This document shows positions 42,458 through 50,910 of a stretch of 57,998 bases of DNA, piece after piece. Each line of letters begins with the position of its first letter. Position 1 is the first letter of the stretch. The position numbers and the translations under genes were made by a program. This DNA comes from CAVQUE01 sp046290435. GTDB taxonomy: Bacteria > Actinomycetota > Acidimicrobiia > Acidimicrobiales > UBA8592. The stretch is taken from positions 1 to 57,998 of the forward strand of contig JBKAGO010000057.1 of NCBI GenBank assembly GCA_046290435.1, given 5' to 3'. Below the pieces are notes generated by a model. It searched no databases and was not told the DNA's origin. It saw nothing but the letters and a program-made list of their open reading frames with translations.

Positions 42458-43276
42458 ATGGCAGATCTGGACTTCACGGGTAGGACGGCGGTCGTCGTCG
42501 GTGGCGGCGGTGGCGGCATCGGCACGGCGATGGTCGAGGCGCTCGCCCGCCGCGGCGCCGACATCGGGGCGGTCACGATCGACGCCGACCACGCCGCCGA
42601 CACCACACAGCGCATCGAAGCGCTCGGTCGCCGCGTCGACGTGCGTGTCGCCGACGTGACCGAACCCGGCGCGTTGGCCGCCGCGCTCGCCGGCATCGGC
42701 GACGCGCTCGGAACCGCGCATCATCTGGTCAACGTCGTCGGCGGCGCCGGTGTCGATGACTGGTGGCGCGCCCGCGACATCCCCCTCGACGCCTTCGACC
42801 GCATCATCGACCGCAACGTTCGCTACGCCATGATCAGCAGTCAGTGGTTCGCCAACCAGCTGATCGAAGCAGGGGCGGAGGGCACGATCGTCAACATCAG
42901 CTCGGTCGCCACCCGGGCCGTCCCCCTCCTTGCGCCCTACGGCGCAGCCAAGGCCGCGCTCGAAGCGATGGGGCGGACCATGGCCGCCGAGTGGGGGCCG
43001 TTGGGCATCCGGGTCAACGCCGTCGCCGCCGGCACGGTCAAGACTCCACGTGCCGGGACGGCGGATCTCGACGAGGCGGCACGGTCGATCCCGACCCAGC
43101 GGCGTGGCACGCCCGACGACATCGCCAACGCAGCGCTATTTCTGTCGTCGGAGCTGGCGTCGAACATCACCGGCCAGACATTGACCGTCGACGGCGGTGG
43201 CCTGCTGGGCGCCGTCGGCGAGACCCTGCCCGTCTTCGTCACGAACCCGAAGATCCGCGAGCGCTTCACCGACTGA
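42458..43276 (+). CDS. SDR-family oxidoreductase
   Basis: This 272-residue protein has AVVVGGGGGGIGTAMVEALA at the cofactor site, NISSVATRAVPLLAPYGAAK containing Ser and the Tyr-x3-Lys pair, and a C-terminal SNITGQTLTVDGGGLLG. The usual NNAG is replaced by NVVGG, which is seen in some classical SDRs. ATG 42458 is chosen because MADLDFTGRTAVVV fits the family start; the frame runs upstream through the repeat array as an artefact. The substrate is unknown. Confidence 0.85.
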   Translation: MADLDFTGRTAVVVGGGGGGIGTAMVEALARRGADIGAVTIDADHAADTTQRIEALGRRVDVRVADVTEPGALAAALAGIGDALGTAHHLVNVVGGAGVDDWWRARDIPLDAFDRIIDRNVRYAMISSQWFANQLIEAGAEGTIVNISSVATRAVPLLAPYGAAKAALEAMGRTMAAEWGPLGIRVNAVAAGTVKTPRAGTADLDEAARSIPTQRRGTPDDIANAALFLSSELASNITGQTLTVDGGGLLGAVGETLPVFVTNPKIRERFTD

Positions 43277-43330
43277 AGCCCAGGACCGCAGGCGCGTCGC
43301 CTGGCGCAGGGGTAACGAGGTCGCGGCAAT

Positions 43331-43440
43331 GGTTCTGGCGCCGAAACGTGTTGTCGGGGCGACGGTTTTCGGCGCCGGTCTGGTTGGCCAACGGTTCTGG
43401 CGCCGAAACGTGTTGCCAGGGCGACGGTTTTCGGCGCCAG
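43331..43440. repeat. Family B array, two copies
   Basis: Units 43331-43379 and 43392-43440 both keep TTCTGGCGCCGAAACGTG and CGACGGTTTTCGGCGCC. They lie between the SDR and the SRPBCC operon promoter. Confidence 0.88.
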
Positions 43441-43536
43441 TCCTGATGCCCGTGGCCTGGTCATCGGGTGACTGTCGCTGTTCCCACCGCCGGGTGGGCT
43501 TGCGACAGGGCCCGCCGAAAAAAATCTTCCCGGGGC

Positions 43537-43562
43537 TGTCGATCTCGGTCGAGGCCTGCGTC
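43537..43562 (+). promoter_or_regulatory. ECF42-type promoter (TGTCGA-N16-CGTC)
   Basis: TGTCGA (43537-43542), 16 nt, CGTC (43559-43562), preceded by an A-rich tract (43518-43524). ECF42 sigma factors are reported to recognise TGTCGA in the -35 region and CGA/TC in the -10 region, and the operon downstream encodes one, so autoregulation is likely. Confidence 0.65.
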
Positions 43563-43617
43563 ATGGGTGCGAGCGTCGGCGCGAGGCCGGCGCCGACGAT
43601 GACCCGGGAGGTCACCC

Positions 43618-44199
43618 ATGCCGAAACCCGTCCCTGTCGACATCTCGGTGTCGCGCACGATCGCCGCACCCGCCGACGTGCTCTACGACCTCGTCGCCGA
43701 CATCGAGCACATGCCCGACTGGAGTCCCGAGACCACGGCGACCGCCTGGCTGGGGGGTGCAGACCGGGCCGTCGTCGGCGCCCGCTTCGAGGGTCGCAAC
43801 GCCATCGGACGTATCAGCTGGAAGACCAAGCCGACCATCACCGTCGCCGAACCCGGGAGGGAGTTCGCCTTCAGCGTCCCGGGCAAGGCGGGTGCGAGGT
43901 GGCTGTACACCTTCGTCGAGTCCGACGGGACGACCACCGTCACCGAGACCGTCACCCAGAAGCGCCCCTCGCCGGCGCCGATCCGGTTCCTGCAGCGCCG
44001 TGGTGGTGTCACGGACCGAGCCGCGCACCTGCGCCAGGGCATGGAGATCACGCTCCAGCGCCTCGCGGCCCATGCCGAGACGATCGCAGCCGGAACCTCC
44101 GAACCGTCGTCAACCCAGGCTCCGCCTCTCGGCGACGGCGTCGCCCATGCCCGGATCGGGCGCCCGAACGCCGCCGAGCCGATGCGCCGCATCGGCTGA
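43618..44199 (+). CDS. SRPBCC-family (polyketide cyclase-like) protein
   Basis: This 193-residue protein has the START/Bet v1-like pattern: VSRTIAAPADVLYDLVADIE, HMPDWSPETTATAW, GRISWKTKPTITVAEPGREF and a C-terminal helix (GMEITLQRLAAHAE). It probably binds a hydrophobic ligand. A GGGAGG ribosome-binding site lies just before ATG 43618. It is the first gene of an operon with a YCII protein and an ECF sigma factor, downstream of a matching ECF promoter, so it is likely in that regulon. Confidence 0.82.
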   Translation: MPKPVPVDISVSRTIAAPADVLYDLVADIEHMPDWSPETTATAWLGGADRAVVGARFEGRNAIGRISWKTKPTITVAEPGREFAFSVPGKAGARWLYTFVESDGTTTVTETVTQKRPSPAPIRFLQRRGGVTDRAAHLRQGMEITLQRLAAHAETIAAGTSEPSSTQAPPLGDGVAHARIGRPNAAEPMRRIG

Positions 44200-44236
44200 A
44201 TCCCATCGACCAGACTGCACACGAGGAGAACGAACG

Positions 44237-44599
44237 ATGGAATACATGATCATCAACAACGTCGTCGAGACCGACGACCACCCCGAGCCCGGCACCACCG
44301 AGTTCGGCGAGATGATGGGTGCCTGGATGGCCTACAACCAGATGCTCATCGACGGTGGCCACTGGGTGGCGGGCGCCAGCCTCGCGCCGAGCATGACGGC
44401 GACGACGCTGCACAAGGCGGCTGACGGCACCACGAGCGTCACCGATGGCCCCTTCGCCGAGACCAAGGAACAGATCGGGGGCTTCTACCTCATCGAGGCG
44501 GCCGATCTCGACGAGGCCCTGCGCCTGGCCGAGGCCATGCCGCTCCCGGTCGGGTCCTTCGAGGTCCGCCCGGTCGCCTTCCGGCCCGACGCCGACTGA
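44237..44599 (+). CDS. YCII-related (DGPF) protein
   Basis: The 120-residue protein has the DGPF signature in SVTDGPFAETKEQIGGFYLI and the dimeric alpha/beta barrel pattern of the YCII family (MEYMIINNV, AYNQMLIDGGHW). DGPF proteins are the typical partners of ECF42 sigma factors, and one follows 11 nt downstream. CGAGGAG is the ribosome-binding site before ATG 44237. Its biochemical role is unknown. Confidence 0.88.
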   Translation: MEYMIINNVVETDDHPEPGTTEFGEMMGAWMAYNQMLIDGGHWVAGASLAPSMTATTLHKAADGTTSVTDGPFAETKEQIGGFYLIEAADLDEALRLAEAMPLPVGSFEVRPVAFRPDAD

Positions 44600-44610
44600 C
44601 GCCGAGCGAC

Positions 44611-46164
44611 GTGGGCGTGGAGGACGAGACGCCGCCACGCCCACGACCGGCGCCATTGCACCTGGACGAACCGCCGCCCGCCGAGTCCGGGGGCGAGGCG
44701 GTCGCGGGCGGAGATGTCGAGGTCGTGTCGCCTGCGGGGTCCGGCGGTGAGGCGGTCGCGGGTGGAGGCGTCGAGGTCGTGTCGCCTGCGGGGTCCGGGT
44801 CCGAGCCCGGGGGCGATGCGGCGGCCCGCGACGGGCAGCCACGTGGCGGTGGGTCGATGACCGAGGTGCCGGCGGATGCCCGGGCCGAAGCGGCGCTCGT
44901 CGGGGAGGCCGACGCGACGTCGGCGTCCTCGGCGCTCACTCGCTTGGCCCGCGACGACAGCGGTCGGGTGCTGGCCATCCTGGCGCGGCGATTCGGTGAT
45001 CTCGACTTGGCCGACGACGCCGTGCAGGATGCCCTCGTCGACGCGGCTCGGACGTGGCCGACCGACGGCGTGCCCGACAACCCGGCCGCCTGGCTGCTGT
45101 CGGTTGCGCGTCGCCGTGCGATCGATCGGCTCCGCCGACGAGCCAGCGCGCAGCGGCGCACAGCCGAGGCCGCCCCCGACCTCGTCGGTCTCGCCGAGGG
45201 ATCCGATGTGGGCGGCGCAGCGCTGATCGAAGAGCAGGGAACCATTCCCGACGAACGCCTGCGGCTGATCCTGTTGTGCTGCCATCCGGCGCTCGATCGT
45301 GACACCCAGGTGGCGCTGACGCTGCGGCTCGTCGGGGGACTCGAAACGACCGAGATAGCGGCGGCGTACCTCGTGCCCCCGGCGACGCTCGCCCAGCGGA
45401 TCGTCCGGGCGAAGCGCAAGATCCGCGTCGCGGCCATGCCACTGTCGATCCCGGAGAACCTCGAGGAGCGCATCGACGCGGTGCTCGGCGTGCTCTACCT
45501 GATCTTCAACGAGGGCTACCTGTCGCGCTCAGCGACGGAGGAGCCGATCCGCGTCGACCTGATGGCCGAGTCGATCCGCCTCACGCGGGTGGTGCGGGCG
45601 CTGGCCCCCGAGCACGGCGAAGTCGCCGGACTGCTCGCACTCCAGCTGTTCGCGCAGGCTCGTGTGGGTTCGCGGGTCGACACTGCGGGGGACATCGTGC
45701 TGCTCGACCAGCAGGACCGGATGCTGTGGGACCGATCGATCATCGCCGAGGCCATGGCGTTGCTGACGGATGCGATGGTGACGATGCGTCCCGGTCCGTT
45801 CCAGGTGCAGGCGGCGATCGCTGCGCACCACGCCCGTGCGATGACCGCCGACGAGACCGACTGGGCCACGATCGTCGCGCTCTACGGCCAGCTGTTCGTC
45901 ATGACGCCGTCGCCCGTCGTAGCGCTGAACCGTGCGGTAGCGATCGCGATGGCCGATGGGCCTCGGGCGGGCCTCGAGGCGCTCCACACCATCGAGGGGC
46001 TCGATGGCTATCACCTCTTCCATGCCGCTCGGGCCGAGATGCTGCTGCGGCTCGAGGATCGCCGGGGCGCGGCCGAGGCGTTCGCAGAGGCATTGGCGCT
46101 GGCGCAGGCGCCGGCCGAACGTCGCCACCTCGAGCGCCGCATCGAGGCGAGCGCCGGGTCCTGA
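44611..46164 (+). CDS. ECF42-type RNA polymerase sigma factor with C-terminal TPR-like region
   Basis: The core has sigma region 2 (LARRFGDLDLADDAVQDALV), region 4 (LRLVGGLETTEIAAAYLVPP, then LAQRIVRAKRKIR), and a ~250-residue C-terminal helical extension (VLGVLYLIFNEGYLSR ... HHARAMTADETDWATI). This matches ECF42 proteins, whose extension is a TPR-like domain. GTG 44611 gives 517 residues with an ~80-residue Gly/Pro-rich N-terminus containing a 54-bp tandem duplication (44695 and 44749). ATG 44857, closer to normal family length, is an alternative. It lies after the DGPF gene under an ECF42-type promoter. Confidence 0.85.
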   Translation: MGVEDETPPRPRPAPLHLDEPPPAESGGEAVAGGDVEVVSPAGSGGEAVAGGGVEVVSPAGSGSEPGGDAAARDGQPRGGGSMTEVPADARAEAALVGEADATSASSALTRLARDDSGRVLAILARRFGDLDLADDAVQDALVDAARTWPTDGVPDNPAAWLLSVARRRAIDRLRRRASAQRRTAEAAPDLVGLAEGSDVGGAALIEEQGTIPDERLRLILLCCHPALDRDTQVALTLRLVGGLETTEIAAAYLVPPATLAQRIVRAKRKIRVAAMPLSIPENLEERIDAVLGVLYLIFNEGYLSRSATEEPIRVDLMAESIRLTRVVRALAPEHGEVAGLLALQLFAQARVGSRVDTAGDIVLLDQQDRMLWDRSIIAEAMALLTDAMVTMRPGPFQVQAAIAAHHARAMTADETDWATIVALYGQLFVMTPSPVVALNRAVAIAMADGPRAGLEALHTIEGLDGYHLFHAARAEMLLRLEDRRGAAEAFAEALALAQAPAERRHLERRIEASAGS

Positions 46165-46193
46165 CCGCAGACGCCCGACCCACGGGGTCCATC

Positions 46194-46241
46194 GGTTCTG
46201 GCGCCGAAACGTGCTGTTCTGGCGACGGTTTTCGGCGCCGG
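46194..46241. repeat. Family B repeat, single copy
   Basis: One complete unit (GTTCTGGCGCCGAAACGTG ... TTTTCGGCGCCGG) lies 30 nt after the sigma factor stop, followed by a short CCCATGGCGCCG duplication. It is the last family B copy in the window. Confidence 0.88.
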
Positions 46242-46316
46242 AACCCATGGCGCCGTGGAACCCATGGCGCCGGTCCGATGGCGGCGGTTCGGGTGGAAAC
46301 CCCGTGAACGGCCCCC

Positions 46317-47378
46317 TCAGAGGCGGCGGTGGCGGGCGATGTCGGCGGCGGTCAGCGTCGAGCCGGCTGCCAGGCCCGCACCCGAGATCGCCGGGTCGGC
46401 CAGCGGTGCGGTGTCGAAGTAGTCGGCTGCATAGACGATCCAGCCGTCGGCGAAGCGCCGCACGCTCGTCCCCCGGAACATCGGCACCCTGGTGCCGTCG
46501 GGCTGCACCGCCACCTGCAGCCACTCCTCGACCGACGTCGTGCCGTCGAACAGCACCGGACCCACCGGGTCGAAGCGGATGTCGCCGATCTTGGGCATGA
46601 CGTCGGCCAGCCAGGTGTGGATGTCGGATCGCCCGGCGAAGTCGCCGAACAGCGGGTCGAGGTACACCGACTCGGTCGGGTGCAGCAGCGCGCCCAGTAC
46701 GTCCATGTCGTAGGAGACGTCGGGGTGGTGCTGGATCTGGTGCAGGTCGAGGTTGGTGAGCCCGGTCGGGGCGTCGCCGGCGACGTCGGGCCCGGCGTCG
46801 AGCCATGCCCTGGCGGCATCGGACAGCGTCGGCACCGGCTCGGCCTCCACGATGGTCCACTCGGTGCGGGGCCAGTCGGGGAGGTCCGGCGCCGCACCGT
46901 CGGGGCCCGGCACCCGGAACGCGCCGGTGTCGTAGACGTCAGCGTTCCAGGTGATCCACCCGTCACGGTAGTGGCGCACGCTGACGCCGCGCGACAGCGG
47001 CATCGACTCGTCGCCGATACGCGCCACCATGCGCCATTCGTCGACCGAACTGCCGCCGTCGGCATGTTCGAACACGGCGGTCGGCTGCTGGGGCACGAAG
47101 TCGATGAACTCGATCTCGGCCATCGTCGGGATCAACCAACCCCGTATGTCGTGCTGACCGTGGAACGCCCCGTAGATGGCGTCGTAGTACATCGAGTCGG
47201 TCGGGTGCATGAGGTCGCACATGACCTCGAGGGCCTGGCGACCGAGGCGAGGGTCGCCGATGGCGGCCAGGATGCCGTGGGCGTCGAGCCCACTGGAAGT
47301 CGTCACCAGCCGCTCGAGATCGGGCGTCGCGCCCGCTCGCTCGGCCAGGTAGGCCTCGACGTAGCTGTCCGGGCTCAT
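46317..47378 (-). CDS. Double NTF2/SnoaL-like protein
   Basis: This 353-residue protein contains two alignable halves: LMHPTDSMYYDAIYGAFHG ... GVSVRHYRDGWITWNADVYD and LLHPTESVYLDPLFGDFAG ... GTSVRRFADGWIVYAADYFD. Each resembles an NTF2-like (SnoaL) fold, so the gene arose by internal duplication, or it forms a pseudo-dimer. ATG 47378 is preferred; the frame runs upstream without homology. The function is unknown. It is convergent with the sigma factor gene. Confidence 0.75.
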   Translation of the reverse strand: MSPDSYVEAYLAERAGATPDLERLVTTSSGLDAHGILAAIGDPRLGRQALEVMCDLMHPTDSMYYDAIYGAFHGQHDIRGWLIPTMAEIEFIDFVPQQPTAVFEHADGGSSVDEWRMVARIGDESMPLSRGVSVRHYRDGWITWNADVYDTGAFRVPGPDGAAPDLPDWPRTEWTIVEAEPVPTLSDAARAWLDAGPDVAGDAPTGLTNLDLHQIQHHPDVSYDMDVLGALLHPTESVYLDPLFGDFAGRSDIHTWLADVMPKIGDIRFDPVGPVLFDGTTSVEEWLQVAVQPDGTRVPMFRGTSVRRFADGWIVYAADYFDTAPLADPAISGAGLAAGSTLTAADIARHRRL

Positions 47379-47729
47379 CGTGCCGCCCGATCGGCAGCGG
47401 CCATCTGGCAATCGACTGCAGTCATCAGTTCCCCCCGGAACGAAGTCAGCGGCGCTCGGTGCGTCGCCCGTGGGGAGTGTAGTGAGGAATTTACCCCCGG
47501 TAACCAACCTGGAAGTCGGGCGACAACTGCGGGAACTCGGGTCCGCTGGTCGACCTCGGTCTCGCCGGCGGCGCGGCGCAATCGCTTCGGCGACGGCGCT
47601 GTTCGTCGTGCCCCTCCTGCGGCCCGGACGCGGCCCTCACGACGGGTCGCCGGCGGAGACTGCGGCCGATGCCTGAGATGCCTGGCGGGAGGCGAGGCCC
47701 CGCCGGGCCCGACCGCTCGGCCGTGGCAC

Positions 47730-47800
47730 GAGCGGCCGTGAGCGCATGGAGCGAGGGCGGGAGGCAACGGCTCCGGATCCGAGCGAGAGCGCCGATCCGC
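47730..47800 (+). repeat. Family D dispersed repeat, copy 3
   Basis: GAGCGGCCGTGAGCGCATGG through GAGAGCGCCGATCCGCAC aligns with 9204-9274 with scattered changes, including TCCGGATC-GAGCGAG in the middle. Confidence 0.55.
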
Positions 47801-47866
47801 ACACTCTCTGCGTGGCGCACCGGCAGCGACCTCGCCTTCGGGCCGAGAAGCGGGCCGGACAGGCGA

Positions 47867-47980
47867 TCAGAAGAACTGGTCGATGAGCACCGGGTTGCCG
47901 TCGGTGTCGACAGGGTGCGGTGCGCAGCCCGGAGCGGGGGGTTCGGGCCGCTCGGCGAGCTCGAGGCCGACATCGCCGAG
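47867..47980 (-). pseudogene. C-terminal gene remnant (possibly VOC/glyoxalase-like)
   Basis: The minus strand encodes LGDVGLELAERPEPPAPG, then a segment ending VDTDGNPVLIDQFF and a stop. The DxDGNPxLIDQ ending resembles the C-terminus of VOC (glyoxalase/bleomycin-resistance) proteins. Upstream the frame meets GC-rich repeat-like sequence and the toxin gene, with no N-terminal part, so this looks like the surviving tail of a deleted gene. The family call is tentative. Confidence 0.35.
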
Positions 47981-48018
47981 CCCGACCGCTCGGCCGTGGC
48001 ACCTGCGTCCTTCTCTGG

Positions 48019-48292
48019 TCAGTGCGGTCGGTAGATGTCGGCTCGATGGTCGATGGCGACGACGGTGACGGTGGCTTCGTTGTCATCGATCTCGCGCACG
48101 ACCCGATAGGCCCCGACCCGGGCATTGTGCAGTCCCGCCAGGTCGCCGCGGAGGGGTTTGCCGACCCGATGGGGGGGAATCGCGCAGCGCGCCGCTGACG
48201 AAGTCGATGACGGCGAGCGCGACCTTGGGTGGCAACCGTTCGATGGCCCGCCTGGCCGGGCCGGCGACGACGAGATCGAACAGGTCGCTCAC
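48019..48292 (-). pseudogene. RelE/ParE-family toxin, frameshifted at a C7 tract
   Basis: GTG 48292 begins VSDLFDLVVAGPARRAIERL and continues as a RelE-like toxin to ALRDS. The frame then breaks at seven C on the coding strand (G7 at 48171-48177). Reading with one C fewer gives PHRVGKPLRGDLAGLHNARV, then GAYRVVREIDDNEA and DHRADIYRPH, the normal end of the family, with TGA at 48019. The length is one base more than a multiple of three. The start overlaps the antitoxin stop (GTGA). This may be a slippage switch, an inactivated toxin, or a homopolymer sequencing error. Confidence 0.7.
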
Positions 48293-48576
48293 TCGTCCGC
48301 TTCGAGCAACCGGAGGCGCAGCGCGTCGAGGTCGGCAGCGGTCGACGTATCGCCTCGGGCGACGGCGTCTCGGCCGTCGGCGATGGAACGCATCAGAGAG
48401 CCATCCGACAAGATGGCGAGGGTCTCCTCCATGGCTTCGAGGTCGTCGGTGCTCACGACGACCGCGATGGGGCGCCCATTGCGGGTGACCGTGACACGCT
48501 CGTGCGTCCGGTCGACCTCGTCGACGACCTCGGAGAACTTGGCCTTGGCCTCTGACAGCGGCAGCGTGCGTGACAT
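48289..48576 (-). CDS. Phd/YefM-family antitoxin
   Basis: The 95-residue protein begins MSRTLPLSEAKAKFSEVVDE and has VTVTRNGRPIAVVVSTDDLE, the classical Phd/YefM DNA-binding N-terminus, with an acidic C-terminal tail that would neutralise the toxin. It is intact although the downstream toxin is frameshifted. Such antitoxins usually repress their own operon. ATG 48576. Confidence 0.88.
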   Translation of the reverse strand: MSRTLPLSEAKAKFSEVVDEVDRTHERVTVTRNGRPIAVVVSTDDLEAMEETLAILSDGSLMRSIADGRDAVARGDTSTAADLDALRLRLLEADE

Positions 48577-48756
48577 GGTCTGAATTCTCGTCTGTCCAGC
48601 AGTGCTGGATGGTTCGGACGCGTCGGGTGCCTCGGGGATCGGGCGCGTGCCGAACGATCGTCGGGGGACCGCCGGGGCCCGCCGGGGCCCGCCGACTGGA
48701 CCCCGTTGGCCGAAACCCGCCGGACTCGGCGCCGGCCCGCTCGTACAGTGGCGTCC

Positions 48757-50880
48757 ATGACTGCGACCGACACGCCCGACGGGACCCGACAGGTCCTCGG
48801 CACCTGTCATCACGACTGCCCCGACTCCTGTGGGTGGGTGGCCACCGTCGACGGTGCCGGCATCGCCGTGAAGCTGCGCGGCAACCCCGACCACCCCTAC
48901 TCCCAGGGCGAGCTGTGCCCCAAGGTCAACCGCTTCATCGACCGGGTCTACAGTCCCGACCGCATCACCACCCCCCTGATCCGCACCGGCGCCAAGGGCG
49001 CGGGCGAGTTCCGTCCGGCCGGCTGGGACGAGGCCCTGGCGCTCGTCGCCCAGCGGGTCGGTGCCGCCGTCGACACCCACGGCGGCGAGACGGTCCTGCC
49101 CTGGGGCGATGCCGGCACCCAGGGCCTGCTGCAGATGAGCTCGCTCGACCGGCGGTTCTTCGCCCGCCTCGGCTCCAGCCGCCAGACCGGATCGCTGTGC
49201 GGCGCCACCGCCGGCGCCGGTATGGCCGAGACCTACGGCTCGCGCCTCGGCGCCGACCCGCTCGACATCGCCCACAGCAAGCTCGCCATCCTCTGGGCCA
49301 CCAACACCAAGCTCACCAACCGGCACCTGTGGCCCTGGGTCGAGCAGGCCCGGGCCAACGGCGCCCAGCTGGTGGTGATCGACCCGTTCCGCACCGTCAC
49401 CGCCGAGGCCGCCGACGTCTTTCTCCAGCCCCGCCCTGGCACCGACGTGGCACTCATGCTGGCGATGATGCACGTGCTCATCCGTGACGATCTCGTCGAC
49501 CACGACTACGTCGCCCGCCACGCATCCGGCTACGACGAGCTCGCCGCGCACGTGGCCGATTGGACCCCGGAGCGAGCGGCTGCCGAATGCGGCGTCCCCG
49601 CCGACGACATCGAACGCCTCGCCGTCGCGTACGGCACGACCCGGCCGGCGTTCATCCGCACGCTCATCGGCGCGGAGCACCACACCAACGGGGCCATGTT
49701 CTTCCGGGCCCTGGCGTGCCTGCCGGTGCTCACCGGGTCGTGGCGCGAGCGCGGCGGCGGCGTGGCCCGCAGCGTCGGATCCTGGGCCGAGGAAGAGGTC
49801 GACGACAGCGTCTACGACACCCCGAACCTCACCGGTGGGCGACCGCGCCGGGGCATCAGCATGAACGAGCTCGGCCGGGCGCTCACCGACGACACCCTCG
49901 ACCCGCCCGTCACCGCGCTGTTCGTGTGGAACGGCAACCCGGTGGTCACCGTGCCGCGGGCCGACCTCATCCGCCGGGGCCTCGAGCGCGACGACCTGTT
50001 CTGCGTCGTCAGCGAGCAGTTCCTGACCGACACGGCCCGCTACGCCGACGTGGTGTTCCCGGCCACCACCCAGCTCGAACAGACCGACGTCGTCCCGTCG
50101 TGGGGACATCTGTGGTTGGGCTGGAACGAGGCAGCCATCGAACCCGTCGGCGAGAGCGTGCCCAACACCGAGCTGTGGCGTCGCCTCGCCGCCGCCATGG
50201 GTTTCGACGAGCCCGAGCTCTTCGAGTCCGACGAGTCGCTGCTGCGCGCCGCCATGCCGACCGTCGACTTCGACGCACTCCGGGCCCGGGGCTGGAAGCG
50301 CCTCGACCTCCCCGATCCGCTGCTGCCCTACGCCGACGGCGGCTTCGCCACCCCCGACGGGCGGGCGGCCCTGATGAACCCGGCCATGGCCGAGCGCGGG
50401 CTCCCCACCCTGCCGACCTACGTCGCCCCTGGGACCACGACGGGCGCAGACGGAGACCACGGCGCTGGCGACCACGGGGCCGACGTCGATGGCGCATCGC
50501 CCGAGCTGCCACTGGTGCTGCACACCCCGAAGTACCACACCCGGTTCCTGAACAGCTCCTACAGCCACCTCCCCGCCCACGGTCCCCGCGAGGGCGGGCC
50601 GTGGTGCGAGATCACCGCGGCAGACGCCGCCGAGCGTGGCATCGCCGACGGCGATGTCGTCGAGGTACGCAGCGCCACCGCCGCCTTGCGTGTCGCGGCC
50701 CGCATCGGCGATCGCGTCCAGCCCGGCATGGTGGCCGTGCCCTTCGGGTGGTGGGGCGACCAGCACCCCGACCAGCCCGGTGGTGCCGCCACCGTCAACT
50801 CGCTGACCACCGACACCCCGACCGATTGGGGCGGCGGCGTGGCCTACGGCGACACCCGCGTCGAGGTCGTCAAGGTCTGA
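48757..50880 (+). CDS. Molybdopterin-dependent oxidoreductase (second of two)
   Basis: This 707-residue protein has a [4Fe-4S] motif C17-x3-C21-x3-C25-x28-C54 (GTCHHDCPDSCGW, then GELCPK). It continues with SLCGATAGAGMAETYGSRLG near the cofactor, ILWATNTKLTNRHLWPW, and a C-terminal dinucleotide-binding domain (VPFGWWGDQHPDQPGG). It belongs to the DMSO-reductase superfamily but differs in Cys spacing from the one at 23.8 kb, so they are not recent duplicates. TACAGT (48744-48749) lies 7 nt before ATG, so it is predicted leaderless. No redox partner gene is adjacent. The substrate is unknown. Confidence 0.87.
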   Translation: MTATDTPDGTRQVLGTCHHDCPDSCGWVATVDGAGIAVKLRGNPDHPYSQGELCPKVNRFIDRVYSPDRITTPLIRTGAKGAGEFRPAGWDEALALVAQRVGAAVDTHGGETVLPWGDAGTQGLLQMSSLDRRFFARLGSSRQTGSLCGATAGAGMAETYGSRLGADPLDIAHSKLAILWATNTKLTNRHLWPWVEQARANGAQLVVIDPFRTVTAEAADVFLQPRPGTDVALMLAMMHVLIRDDLVDHDYVARHASGYDELAAHVADWTPERAAAECGVPADDIERLAVAYGTTRPAFIRTLIGAEHHTNGAMFFRALACLPVLTGSWRERGGGVARSVGSWAEEEVDDSVYDTPNLTGGRPRRGISMNELGRALTDDTLDPPVTALFVWNGNPVVTVPRADLIRRGLERDDLFCVVSEQFLTDTARYADVVFPATTQLEQTDVVPSWGHLWLGWNEAAIEPVGESVPNTELWRRLAAAMGFDEPELFESDESLLRAAMPTVDFDALRARGWKRLDLPDPLLPYADGGFATPDGRAALMNPAMAERGLPTLPTYVAPGTTTGADGDHGAGDHGADVDGASPELPLVLHTPKYHTRFLNSSYSHLPAHGPREGGPWCEITAADAAERGIADGDVVEVRSATAALRVAARIGDRVQPGMVAVPFGWWGDQHPDQPGGAATVNSLTTDTPTDWGGGVAYGDTRVEVVKV

Positions 50881-50910
50881 CCCCCGCGGGCCGCGGCCCT
50901 GCCGCCGGCC

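Larger units (their letters stand above)
47379..48018. other. Gene-poor intergenic region
   Basis: These 640 bp contain no intact gene. They hold a family D repeat (47730-47800) and, beyond it, a C-terminal gene fragment (47867-47980) read on the minus strand. The first 300 bp show no recognisable element. Confidence 0.5.
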
